Source: Mycolicibacterium sphagni (GTDB lineage Bacteria; Actinomycetota; Actinomycetes; Mycobacteriales; Mycobacteriaceae). Taken from it: a stretch of 64,000 nt of DNA. Where the stretch lies: NCBI RefSeq assembly GCF_002250655.1, contig NZ_NOZR01000003.1:248001-312000 (forward strand). Direction: 5' to 3'. Under the pieces are notes generated by a model. It saw only the letters and a list, made by a program, of their open reading frames with translations, ran no database searches and was not told where the DNA came from. Made by a program: the position numbers and the translations under genes. Shown piece after piece: positions 49,719 through 58,410 of this stretch (position 1 is its first letter; the number at the start of each line of letters is the position of its first letter).

Positions 49719-50516
49719 GTGGATCTCGGGCTCGGTGACGCTACCGCCGTCGTGGTCGGCGGTGGTCGAGGAATGGGAATGGCCGCCGCACGATGTCTGG
49801 CCGACGACGGCGCCCGGATCATTCTGGTGGGCCGCACGGCGGCGGTGCTCGATGCGGCCGCCGAGGAACTGGCGGGACGCGGCAGCCCAGATGTGCTCGG
49901 GCTGGTCGCCGACACCGGGGACGAAGCGCAGGTTCGGCGGGTTTTCGGCCAGATCGGTGACCGGTGGGGTGGCGAGCTCAACATCCTCATCAACGCCGTC
50001 GGGCCAAGTGTGCAAGGCACTTTCGACGTGCTGACCGACGAGCAGTGGCGCACCGCCATCGACGAGGGCGCGATGGGCATGGTGCGCTGCGTGCGCGCGG
50101 CGCTGCCCCTGTTGCGGCGTGCCGAGTGGGCGCGCATCGTCAACTTCTCCGCACAGTCCACGCAACGACAGAGCGCGCGGCTGTCGGCCTACACCGCCGC
50201 CAAGGCCATGGTCACCAGCGTCTCCAAGAACCTGTCGCTGTTCCTGGCCCCCGACGAGATCCTGGTGAACGTGGTCTCACCGGGCAGCATCGCCTCCGAA
50301 GCGCTGACCGGCTGGGCCGAAACCGTTGGCGTCGACGGATCCGACCCCTACGCGTTGATGGCTGCGATCGACGAGCATTTCGGTCACCCGGCGCATCTTC
50401 CGCGCGCCGGGCTGCCCGAGGAGATCGGTCCGGTCGTCGCGTTCCTGGCGTCGAAGCGCAACTCGTACATGACCGGAGCCAATATCAACGTCGACGGCGG
50501 TAGCGATTTCACCTGA
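49719..50516 (+). CDS. Short-chain dehydrogenase/reductase
   Basis: The 265-residue SDR has VVGGGRGMGMAAARC, NILINAVGPS, SAQSTQ (Ser) and YTAAK. The Asn-Ala-Val-Gly variant of the NNAG motif is less common. GTG start at 49719. Likely a hydroxyacyl-CoA or ring-alcohol dehydrogenase in the pathway. A tandem 12-nt repeat lies immediately after its stop codon. Confidence 0.87.
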   Translation: MDLGLGDATAVVVGGGRGMGMAAARCLADDGARIILVGRTAAVLDAAAEELAGRGSPDVLGLVADTGDEAQVRRVFGQIGDRWGGELNILINAVGPSVQGTFDVLTDEQWRTAIDEGAMGMVRCVRAALPLLRRAEWARIVNFSAQSTQRQSARLSAYTAAKAMVTSVSKNLSLFLAPDEILVNVVSPGSIASEALTGWAETVGVDGSDPYALMAAIDEHFGHPAHLPRAGLPEEIGPVVAFLASKRNSYMTGANINVDGGSDFT

Positions 50517-50550
50517 GTCTGAGACCGAGTCTGAAACCGAGCTTGAAAGC
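50515..50550 (+). repeat. Three tandem imperfect 12-nt repeats
   Basis: The units GAGTCTGAGACC, GAGTCTGAAACC and GAGCTTGAAAGC run directly on from the SDR stop and end 10 nt before the next start codon. They probably arose by replication slippage and set the spacing between two genes. Confidence 0.75.
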
Positions 50551-50560
50551 AGGACTAGCG

Positions 50561-51568
50561 ATGGCCACAGCACGCGAGGCCCGGGAGTGGGCGCGAACCG
50601 GATTGTACGGAATCGGCAACAGCCTCTACACACCGTTCTCCGGAACCGACGGTGACGATATCGACTGGGACGCCTACCGGACGCTGGTGCGGTACTGCGT
50701 CGGCGAGCTCGAACACCCGATGCTGTGGTGCACGAGCGGTATCGCCGAATTCTGGTCGCTGACGATTGCCGAGCGAAAGCACTTGCTGGAGATTGCAATC
50801 GAGGAAGGCCGAAGAGCCAACCCCGATGTGGTGATCCAAGCCTGCACCGCGGCCACGGCAGCCAAGGACTGTCTCGAGCTCACCCGGCATGCACAGCAGG
50901 CGGGCGCCGACATCGTCTACATCCAGACCCCGATGATGGAGGCGCACGGCGGGGAAGGGGTGCTGCGCTTCTTCCGGTACATCGCCGACAGAACCGATAT
51001 CGCGCTGGGCATGTTCAACTCCCCGTCGTCGGGCTATGTGCTGACACCCACGGAGGGCGCGCGTATCTACGCCGAGATTCCCGCGGTGTGCGCGACGAAG
51101 GAAGGCGCATTCCGCCCTGCGAGCAGCCGGATGCTGCACGAGCTGGCCCCGGGCCTGACGATCTGGGAGTGCGATCTCACGGTCTACCGCGCGGGCTGGT
51201 TGCGGGCGGGGATCGTCGGCCCCGCCCAACTGGGCACCGCGGGCTATCTGCACGAGACCCCTGGGCGGCCGATCATCTCCGAGTACTGGGCGCTGGTCTG
51301 GGCGGACAAACTCCTCGAGGCGATGGACTACGCGCAGAAGTCTGGACTGGACCAGTTCGGTATCGACATGGGCTCATGGTTCACCTGCTATCCGGGCCGG
51401 CCGGACTACTTCACCCACTGGGGCAGCGCCTTCAAGTACGCCGCCTCGCTGCTCGGACTTCCGATCGGCGACTATCCGCATTCGCGCCCGCCTCAGACGG
51501 AATTACCCGAGGCTGGAAAGGCCCAGATCGAGAAGGCCTACCAGCGGCTGGGCCTGCTCGGCAGCTGA
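50561..51568 (+). CDS. Dihydrodipicolinate synthase/N-acetylneuraminate lyase family aldolase, atypical
   Basis: The 335-residue TIM-barrel protein has the Schiff-base Lys in CATKEGAFRP. The usual GTTGE is here TSGIAEFWSLT. The family motif YNxPxRT reads FNSPSSG, so both catalytic Tyr and the carboxylate-binding Arg of lysine biosynthesis DapA are missing. It is therefore not DapA; a pyruvate-type retro-aldolase or hydratase acting in the catabolic pathway is more likely. ATG at 50561 follows AGGA. Confidence 0.85.
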   Translation: MATAREAREWARTGLYGIGNSLYTPFSGTDGDDIDWDAYRTLVRYCVGELEHPMLWCTSGIAEFWSLTIAERKHLLEIAIEEGRRANPDVVIQACTAATAAKDCLELTRHAQQAGADIVYIQTPMMEAHGGEGVLRFFRYIADRTDIALGMFNSPSSGYVLTPTEGARIYAEIPAVCATKEGAFRPASSRMLHELAPGLTIWECDLTVYRAGWLRAGIVGPAQLGTAGYLHETPGRPIISEYWALVWADKLLEAMDYAQKSGLDQFGIDMGSWFTCYPGRPDYFTHWGSAFKYAASLLGLPIGDYPHSRPPQTELPEAGKAQIEKAYQRLGLLGS

Positions 51569-51646
51569 TTGCGGAAGAGGATACCGATAGGTGTACAGTA
51601 TGGACATATCCGCACGCTGGCGGACTATTCTGGGAGGTACGCGTAG

Positions 51647-52489
51647 GTGACCGACACCCAAGCCGACGTCGCCGCGAATTCCACTGCCGCCCAGCCCGTT
51701 CTGTACGAGGTGCGCGACAGCGGGGTGGCGATCCTGACGTTCAACCGGCCCGAACGGATGAACGGGTGGGGCGGCGGCCTGGCCGCCGGCTTCTACGCGG
51801 GCATGGATGCGGCCGAGGCCGACCCGGACGTCCGCGCGATCGTGGTGACCGGGCGGGGGCGGGCGTTCTGCGCCGGCGCCGATATGGGCGATCTCTCGTC
51901 GATCGGCTCGGCCAGCGTCGCCACCGACGGCGAGGCCGACGTCAGCAAGATGGTGGGGGAGCGGCATCCGTTGTTCGTCACCACGGTGAGCAAGCCCGTG
52001 ATCGCCGCGATCAATGGCGCGTGCGCCGGTATCGGGCTGACGCAGGCGCTGATGTGCGACGTCCGATTCGCCGCGGCGGGAGCCAAGTTCACCACCTCGT
52101 TCGTGCGCCGCGGGCTGATCGCCGAATACGGCATCTCGTGGATCCTGCCGAAGGTGGTCGGCTGGGGTGCCGCGCTCGACCTGCTGATGAGCGGCCGGGT
52201 TTTCTTCGCCGAGGAAGCCCTCGAGCTCGGGATGGTCAAGGAAGTCGTGGCCCCCGACGAACTACTGGGCCGCGCAGTCGAATACGCCGAAGACATCGCG
52301 GCCAACTGCGCGCCGAGCTCACTGGCCGTGATCAAGCGGCAGGTCTATGGCGACGCGCTGCGCGAGGCGTCGGACGCCAGCCAGCGCGCCGAGACACTCA
52401 TGCACGAATCCATGCAACGCCCCGACTTCATCGAGGGCATCACCGCGTTCTTCGAGAAGCGGACGCCGAACTTCCCTCCCCTGACGTGA
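51647..52489 (+). CDS. Enoyl-CoA hydratase/isomerase (crotonase) family
   Basis: The 280-residue crotonase has VAILTFNRPERMNGWG, AFCAGADMGDLSS and NGACAGIGLTQALMCD. The first Glu is absent (GLTQA); the second region reads FVRRGLIAEYGISW with a Glu two residues later, the layout of a common mycobacterial Ech subgroup of unknown substrate. GTG start follows GGGAGG. A 78-bp gap before it could hold a secondary promoter. Confidence 0.86.
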   Translation: MTDTQADVAANSTAAQPVLYEVRDSGVAILTFNRPERMNGWGGGLAAGFYAGMDAAEADPDVRAIVVTGRGRAFCAGADMGDLSSIGSASVATDGEADVSKMVGERHPLFVTTVSKPVIAAINGACAGIGLTQALMCDVRFAAAGAKFTTSFVRRGLIAEYGISWILPKVVGWGAALDLLMSGRVFFAEEALELGMVKEVVAPDELLGRAVEYAEDIAANCAPSSLAVIKRQVYGDALREASDASQRAETLMHESMQRPDFIEGITAFFEKRTPNFPPLT

Positions 52490-52507
52490 TCTGAGAGGAC
52501 GACACCG

Positions 52508-53716
52508 ATGACTTTGGACTATCGCGCGATTGACGTCGACAACCACTACTACGAACCGACCGACTCGTTCACCCGGCATCTGCCCAAAGAGTTCAAACGC
52601 CGTGGCGTACAGATGCTCACCGAGGGTAAGCGCACCTTCGCCGTCATGGGCGGCGTCATCAATCAGTTCATCCCGAACCCGACCTTCGACCCGATCATCG
52701 AGCCGGGCTGTCTGGATCTGTTGTTCCGTGGCGAGATCCCCGAAGGCGTCGATCCGGGGTCGCTGATGAAGGTTGACCGGTTGAGCGACCACCCCGAGTA
52801 CCAGAACCGCGACGCCCGCGCGAAGATCCTCGACAAGCAGAATCTCGAAACCGCGTTCATGCTGCCGACATTCGCGTGCGGTGTCGAGGAGGCCCTCAAA
52901 CACGACATCGAAGCGACCATGGCCTCGGTGCACGCCTTCAATTTGTGGCTCGACGAGGACTGGGGCTTCGATCGGCCTGACCACCGGTTCCTCTCGGCGC
53001 CGATCATCTCGCTGGCCGATCCCGACGCCGCGCTGGCCGAGGTCGAGTTCGTGCTGGGCCGGGGCGCCAAGATCGTGTGTGTGCGGCCGGCACCGGTGCC
53101 GGGCCGGGTCAAGCCGCGCTCGCTGGGTGACCCGTTGCACGACCCGGTGTGGGCCCGGCTGGCCGAAGCCGGCGTTCCGGTGGTCTTCCACCTGTCCGAC
53201 AGTGGCTACCTTGCTATTTCGGCGCTGTGGGGCGGCACGGGAACCTTCGAAGGATTCGGGAAACGGGACCCGCTCGACAGCGTCCTGCTCGACGACCGTG
53301 CCATCCACGACTCGATGGCATCGATGATCGTGCACCAGGTTTTCACCCGCCACCCCAAGCTGAAGGTGGCCAGCATCGAGAACGGTTCCTACTTCGTCTA
53401 CCGCTTGATCAAGCGGCTGAAGAAGGCCGCCAACACTGCGCCGTACCACTTCAAGGAAGACCCGGTCCAGCAGCTCAAAAACAACGTCTGGATCGCCCCG
53501 TACTACGAGGACGACGTGAAGCTGCTGGCTGACACCATCGGTGTTGACAAGATCCTGTTCGGCTCGGACTGGCCGCACGGCGAAGGGCTGGCCGATCCGA
53601 TGTCGTTCACCGCGGACATCCCGCAGTTCCCCGAATTCAGCGCCGAGGACACCCGAAAGGTGATGCGGGACAACGCTTTGAATCTGCTGGGCGTCTCGGT
53701 CACCTCGGCGGCCTGA
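52508..53716 (+). CDS. Amidohydrolase family 2 protein (ACMSD-like)
   Basis: The 402-residue TIM-barrel metal hydrolase has N-terminal metal motif DVDNHYYEP, a middle His (VVFHLSDSG), a later VHQVFTRHPKLKVASIENG and the final metal Asp in FGSDWPHGEG. Relatives include decarboxylases and C-C hydrolases of aromatic or alicyclic acids. It resembles the 58,407 product, including an N-terminal FIPNPTF motif shared by both. ATG follows GAGAGGA. Confidence 0.87.
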   Translation: MTLDYRAIDVDNHYYEPTDSFTRHLPKEFKRRGVQMLTEGKRTFAVMGGVINQFIPNPTFDPIIEPGCLDLLFRGEIPEGVDPGSLMKVDRLSDHPEYQNRDARAKILDKQNLETAFMLPTFACGVEEALKHDIEATMASVHAFNLWLDEDWGFDRPDHRFLSAPIISLADPDAALAEVEFVLGRGAKIVCVRPAPVPGRVKPRSLGDPLHDPVWARLAEAGVPVVFHLSDSGYLAISALWGGTGTFEGFGKRDPLDSVLLDDRAIHDSMASMIVHQVFTRHPKLKVASIENGSYFVYRLIKRLKKAANTAPYHFKEDPVQQLKNNVWIAPYYEDDVKLLADTIGVDKILFGSDWPHGEGLADPMSFTADIPQFPEFSAEDTRKVMRDNALNLLGVSVTSAA

Positions 53717-53719
53717 GCT

Positions 53720-55339
53720 ATGCCCGAATGGACGATCGGCGCGGTGCTGGACGCCATTGCTGATGTAGTTCCCGATCGGCCGATGACGATCTGCGGTGAT
53801 CGCACGACCACGTACGCCGAGTCGGCCGATCGCACGCGCCGGCTGGCGAACTTCCTGGCCGGTCGCGGTTTTGGCGCGCACCGCGAGCGCAGCGAGCTGC
53901 GGAACTGGGAGTGCGGCCAGGACCGGGTCGCGCTCATCATGCACAACGACCTGTATCCCGATATGGTCATCGGCTGCCTCAAGGCGCGCGTCGTGCCGGT
54001 CAACGTCAACCATCACTACACGCCGCGTGAAGTCGCCGAGCTGCTCGACTACGTCAAGCCGGGCGCAGTGATCTACCACCGGTCGCTAGGTGCCAAGTTC
54101 GCTGACGTGCTGCCGCCCGACAGTGCCGAGTTGCTGATCGCGATCGACGACGGCAGCGACGTGGCTGATCTACCCGGTTCGATCTCTCTGGAAGATGCTC
54201 TGGCGCAGGGTGATCAGGACGCCGATATCACTCCATCGCCGGATGACGTGCTGATGATCTGTACCGGCGGCACGACTGGACGCCCCAAAGGGGTGATGTG
54301 GCGCCAAGCCGACACCTACGCCGTCTCGATGAACGGCGCCGACCACGAGTCGGTCACCGAGATCCATGACAAGCTCGGTGCGCCGGGGGCACCGTGGTTC
54401 GCGGTGTCACCGCTGATGCACGCGGCCGGCATGTGGACTGCGTTCGCCGCCGTGCTCAACGGGCAGACCGTCGTGCTCTATGACTCGCCGAAGTTCGACC
54501 CGCAGCGGGTGCTGTCCACCGCGCAACGGGAGAAGGTCGGCATGATGACGATGGTCGGTGACGCTTACGCGGCTCCGCTCGTCGAGGAGTTGCAGCGCGG
54601 CGATTACGACCTGTCCTCGTTGTTCGCGTTGGCCACCGGGGGAGCTGCGACCAACCTCAAACATCAGCACGCGCTGCTGGACCTGCTCCCCAACATCATC
54701 CTGATCAACGGCTACGGGTCGTCGGAGACCGGCAATGTCGGGTTCGGTCGCAGCATGCGCGGGGACCACAAGGACACCTTCGAATTGCGCGAGGGGGCAC
54801 TGGTTCTCGCGGAGGACTACAGCCACTTCCTGGACGCCGGCGAGGACCAGGTCGGCTGGGTGGCCCGCGCCGGGCGGATCCCGCTGGGGTATTTCGACGA
54901 TGCGGACGCCACCCAGAAGACGTTCCCTGAGGTCGACGGCGCGCGTGTGGTGATTTCCGGTGACCGGGGCTCGCTGGCTCCGGATGGGACTCTGCGCCTC
55001 TTCGGCCGGGACTCGCTGGTGGTCAACACCGGTGGGGAGAAGGTCTTCGTCGAGGAGGTCGAGGAAGTGCTGCGGGCACATCCCGGCGTTGTCGATGCGC
55101 TGGTGGTGGGTAGACCCAGTGAGCGGTGGGGATCAGAAATTGTGGCGATAGTCGCCCTCAATCCCCTCCACGGCGACGTCAGCCACGATGCCCTGCACGA
55201 ACACTGCACGGCCCAACTGGCCCGCTACAAGGCACCGAAGGAGTTCATCGCCGTCGAACAGGTCAAGCGCCTCGGGAACGGCAAGGCCGACTACCGCTGG
55301 GCCAAAGCAACTGCCACGAGCCAGGTTTCGCTGCCATGA
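53720..55339 (+). CDS. Acyl-CoA synthetase (FadD17/19-like)
   Basis: The 539-residue ligase has P-loop MICTGGTTGRPKGVMWRQ, NGYGSSETGNVGFG, FGRDSLVVNTGGEKVFVEEV and the catalytic Lys in LGNGKADYRW. The TGGTTG variant and VMWRQ are typical of the mycobacterial FadD group acting on steroid or isoprenoid side-chain acids, which hints at a bulky substrate. It overlaps the following amidohydrolase gene by 4 nt. Confidence 0.9.
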   Translation: MPEWTIGAVLDAIADVVPDRPMTICGDRTTTYAESADRTRRLANFLAGRGFGAHRERSELRNWECGQDRVALIMHNDLYPDMVIGCLKARVVPVNVNHHYTPREVAELLDYVKPGAVIYHRSLGAKFADVLPPDSAELLIAIDDGSDVADLPGSISLEDALAQGDQDADITPSPDDVLMICTGGTTGRPKGVMWRQADTYAVSMNGADHESVTEIHDKLGAPGAPWFAVSPLMHAAGMWTAFAAVLNGQTVVLYDSPKFDPQRVLSTAQREKVGMMTMVGDAYAAPLVEELQRGDYDLSSLFALATGGAATNLKHQHALLDLLPNIILINGYGSSETGNVGFGRSMRGDHKDTFELREGALVLAEDYSHFLDAGEDQVGWVARAGRIPLGYFDDADATQKTFPEVDGARVVISGDRGSLAPDGTLRLFGRDSLVVNTGGEKVFVEEVEEVLRAHPGVVDALVVGRPSERWGSEIVAIVALNPLHGDVSHDALHEHCTAQLARYKAPKEFIAVEQVKRLGNGKADYRWAKATATSQVSLP

Positions 55340-56163
55340 CACGTAACGTGATAGATGGTCTGGTCAACGTCCACTTCGGCGAGACCGAACAGCAGCCGAC
55401 CTGGATGCTCAAGGTCCGCGACGACTACTTCAAGGGCCCCAAGTCGATGTTCGCCCCGGTAGACATGGCCGAACTGCTCGAGGAGATGGACGCCCAGGGC
55501 GTGCAGAAGGCCATCCTGATGGACAACATCGTCAAGCCGCACGTCACCGCGCGTAAGTTCGCGGAAGCCCGCCCAGACCGGTTCGCACTGGCGATGGGCG
55601 GCTTCAACCTGCTCAAGCCGATGCCCACGCTGCGTGAGCTGGCTGCGGTCGTCGCCGACCTTCCCGTCGTGTATGCCGCTGTAGGGCCTAGCTTCTGGGG
55701 CGACGGGATGTACCCGCCCAGCGACGCCGTGTATTACCCGCTCTACACCAAATGCGCCGAACTCGAGCTGCCGCTGTGCCTCAACACCGGACTGCCCGGC
55801 CCGCCGATCCCCGGCGAGGCGCAGAACCCGATCCACCTCGACCGGGTGTGCGTGCGCTTCCCCGAGCTGCGATTGTGCATGATTCACGGCGCCGATCCCT
55901 GGTGGGATGTCGCTATCCGGTTGATGATCAAATACGAGAACCTGCGGCTGATGACCTCAGCATGGTCACCGAAACGCCTGCCGGACAGTCTGCTTCACTA
56001 CATGCGCACCCGCGGGCCGGACAAGGTGATGTTCGGCTCGGACTGGCCGGTGCTCAAGATGCACCGCGTCGTGCCGGAAGCCGAAGCACTGGACCTGCCC
56101 GCCGGTGTCCTCGACAACTACCTCTACAACAACGCCAACGAATTCTTCTTCAGGGAGCGCTGA
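55336..56163 (+). CDS. Amidohydrolase family 2 protein, short form
   Basis: The 275-residue protein is shorter than the two other amidohydrolases of the cluster. The N-terminal motif reads LVNVHFGE; CMIHGADPWW carries a further His and FGSDWPVLKMHR the last Asp. ATG at 55336 overlaps the ligase stop. Its 3' end abuts the next start, so it is translated with the small acyl-CoA dehydrogenase. Substrate unknown; hydrolysis or decarboxylation of a CoA-linked or free ring acid is possible. Confidence 0.83.
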   Translation: MTRNVIDGLVNVHFGETEQQPTWMLKVRDDYFKGPKSMFAPVDMAELLEEMDAQGVQKAILMDNIVKPHVTARKFAEARPDRFALAMGGFNLLKPMPTLRELAAVVADLPVVYAAVGPSFWGDGMYPPSDAVYYPLYTKCAELELPLCLNTGLPGPPIPGEAQNPIHLDRVCVRFPELRLCMIHGADPWWDVAIRLMIKYENLRLMTSAWSPKRLPDSLLHYMRTRGPDKVMFGSDWPVLKMHRVVPEAEALDLPAGVLDNYLYNNANEFFFRER

Positions 56164-57210
56164 ATGGACCGCTACGAACTGCGCAGGCTCGACTACAGCC
56201 TCACCGAGGACCACAAGGATCTGCAGAACGCGTACCGCCAGTTCTTCAAGACCCACAGCCCGATCGATACCGTGCGTGCCGCCGAGGCCACCGGGTTCGA
56301 CAAGAGCCTGTGGGAACGACTGTGCGCCATGGGCGCCACCACGATGGCGGTTCCCGAGTCCGCCGGCGGCGACGGCGCCACCTTGGTGGACCTCACATTG
56401 GTGGCCGAGGAGATCGGGCGTTCTATCGCGCCGGTGCCGTGGATCGACCACGTCTGCGCCGCCCGCCTGCTGGCCGAGCTCGGCGCGCTGAGCGACGAGG
56501 TGATGAGCGGCAATCAGATCGCCGCACTGGACGCTACGGTGGACGCCGCCAGCGGTGTTCGGCTGATCCCGGCCGGCTCCATCGCCGACCAGATCATCGT
56601 CCGAGACGGCCCAAAAGGTGAAGACATCGTCCTTCTCACCTTCGGGACCCGGCCGGCCAAGGTCGACAACATCGGCCGGCTGCCGATGGCCTGGGTGGAC
56701 CCTTCGGCCGCCGACAGCCGGACGGTGCTGGGCAGCGGGCCCGACGCCCTGGCGAAATACGGCCGGGCGCTGGATGAGTGGCGGCTACTGACGGCCTCCG
56801 CGTTGGTCGGCCTGGTCGAGGAGACCATGACCATTGCCGCCGAGTTCGCCAAGTCGCGCTACACCCTCGGTGTCCCCATCTCCACCCTGCAGGCGATCTC
56901 GCACCCGCTGGCCAACATGGTGATCACCGTCGAAGGGGGCCGCAACCTGTCGCGGCGCGCCGCCTGGTTCCTGGACAACGAGCCCGATGCGCGGCCCGAG
57001 CTGGCCCCGTCGGCGTTCGTGTTCATGGCTGAGGAAGCGTCCAAGGCGGCGACGATGGCCGTGCACATCCAAGGTGGTCTCGGGGTGTCGTCGGAGGCCG
57101 CCGCGACCGCCTACCTGGTGCGGGCCAGGGGCTGGGCATTGGCCGGCGGCGACCCGGGAGCCAGTGCCAAGCAGATCGCACACATTCTCGCAGACCGCGA
57201 AACTGCCTAG
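56164..57210 (+). CDS. Acyl-CoA dehydrogenase, short subunit
   Basis: At 348 residues this is shorter than the ~390 of ordinary FadE proteins. It has the helical N-domain (LWERLCAMGATTMAVPESAG), a reduced beta domain and a C-domain ending VHIQGGLGVSSEAAATAYLV. There is no FxxTEPxxGSD flavin-face motif and no YEGT base motif. This matches the partner subunit of heteromeric mycobacterial FadE enzymes such as those of cholesterol side-chain oxidation. The next gene is the natural partner. Confidence 0.87.
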   Translation: MDRYELRRLDYSLTEDHKDLQNAYRQFFKTHSPIDTVRAAEATGFDKSLWERLCAMGATTMAVPESAGGDGATLVDLTLVAEEIGRSIAPVPWIDHVCAARLLAELGALSDEVMSGNQIAALDATVDAASGVRLIPAGSIADQIIVRDGPKGEDIVLLTFGTRPAKVDNIGRLPMAWVDPSAADSRTVLGSGPDALAKYGRALDEWRLLTASALVGLVEETMTIAAEFAKSRYTLGVPISTLQAISHPLANMVITVEGGRNLSRRAAWFLDNEPDARPELAPSAFVFMAEEASKAATMAVHIQGGLGVSSEAAATAYLVRARGWALAGGDPGASAKQIAHILADRETA

Positions 57211-57222
57211 GAGACAACCGTA

Positions 57223-58410
57223 ATGGATTTCTCACGCGTCCATCTCGACGCCGAGGATCAGGATTTCCTCGAGGAGGTCCGCACCTTCCTCGAGACGCAT
57301 ATCACCGACGAGGTGATCCGGCATGACCGGGAAACCGGTGACAACTTCCACGAGGCGGTGCACTTGGCGCTCGGTGCCGCCGGATACCTCGAGTTGGAGT
57401 GGAAGACGCAGGCCGAGGGCGGCTTCACCCGGGTGCGGCGGCGCATCTTTGAGCTGGAGAAGCGCCGCTTTCATGTCCCGTGGGTCACCTGGGGCACCAC
57501 CGCGATGGTCGCGCGCTCGGTCAACAGCTTCGGCAAGGACGAGCTGAAAGACGAAGTGCTGCCCAAGGTTTTCAGCGGTCATGTGCGGCTGTGTCTGGGC
57601 TACACCGAACCCGAGGGTGGCTCGGACGTAGCCACCTGCAAAACCCGCGCGGTCCGGGACGGCGATCACTGGATAATCAATGGGTCGAAGATGTTCACCA
57701 CCGGCGCGCACAACTGCCAGTACGTCTTCCTGCTCACCAATACTGACCCCGATGCGCCGAAACACAAGAGCCTGACCATGTTCCTCGTCCCGCTGGACTC
57801 CCCGGGCATCGAGATCCAGGGCATCCGCACCGTCGACGGCGACCGCACGAACATCGTCTACTACAGCGACGTTCGGGTAGAGGACAAGTATCGGCTCGGC
57901 GAGGTCAACGATGGTTGGACGGTGCTACGGGAACCTCTCAGCGTCGAGCACGGCGCGGTGGCCGCCGCCCCCGACGGGCTGGCCGACGTGTCGATCATGA
58001 TGCATCAGGCCAATTTCATGGCCACCGCGGTCGACAAGGTGGCTGCCAATGTCGGCCGGCCGGACCCGAATGGCCGCCGCGCTGTCGACGACGGTGCAGT
58101 GGCCTACCGCCTGGGCCGCAGCGCCGCCCGGTTGGAGGCCGCGCTCAGTTCGCCGACCCTCTACGGCCGGGTGGCCATCGCGCAGACGATGCGCGATATC
58201 GCCCCCGATCTGATGGACGTTCTGGGTGCCGCGGCAGCGCTTCCGGTGGAGACCGACGGCGCGGCCGACGACGGAGCCTCGGAGTATGTCTACCGGTTCG
58301 CCCCGCTGTCCGGGATTTACGGCGGAACCCTCGAGGTCTTCCGCAACATGATCTCCCAACACGTTCTGGGGCTGGGCAAACCGGCCTACGCGGCGAAGAG
58401 GGCGTCATGA
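57223..58410 (+). CDS. Acyl-CoA dehydrogenase
   Basis: The 395-residue FadE has LGYTEPEGGSDVATCKTRAV, IINGSKMFTTGA and VYYSDVRV. The C-terminal motif is IYGGTLEVFRN, with Gly where medium-chain enzymes have the base Glu; the base may come from helix G or a partner subunit. It shares long near-identical blocks with the 59,660 product. It follows the short FadE by 12 nt and overlaps the next amidohydrolase (ATGA). Confidence 0.9.
   Translation: MDFSRVHLDAEDQDFLEEVRTFLETHITDEVIRHDRETGDNFHEAVHLALGAAGYLELEWKTQAEGGFTRVRRRIFELEKRRFHVPWVTWGTTAMVARSVNSFGKDELKDEVLPKVFSGHVRLCLGYTEPEGGSDVATCKTRAVRDGDHWIINGSKMFTTGAHNCQYVFLLTNTDPDAPKHKSLTMFLVPLDSPGIEIQGIRTVDGDRTNIVYYSDVRVEDKYRLGEVNDGWTVLREPLSVEHGAVAAAPDGLADVSIMMHQANFMATAVDKVAANVGRPDPNGRRAVDDGAVAYRLGRSAARLEAALSSPTLYGRVAIAQTMRDIAPDLMDVLGAAAALPVETDGAADDGASEYVYRFAPLSGIYGGTLEVFRNMISQHVLGLGKPAYAAKRAS

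Noticed and set aside
51569..51646. Possible operator around the GTGTACAGTATGGACA segment
   Set aside because: The dyad is too weak to call; left as a spacer that might contain a secondary promoter.
50725..52494. 589-codon forward frame overlapping the aldolase and crotonase genes
   Set aside because: It is Arg/Gly-rich with no domain pattern, a frame-shifted shadow of two well-supported genes.
57915..58406. Upstream extension of the 58,407 amidohydrolase to 576 residues
   Set aside because: The added part is Arg/Gly-rich shadow of the acyl-CoA dehydrogenase. The coupled ATG at 58407 is followed directly by the family's N-terminal metal motif.
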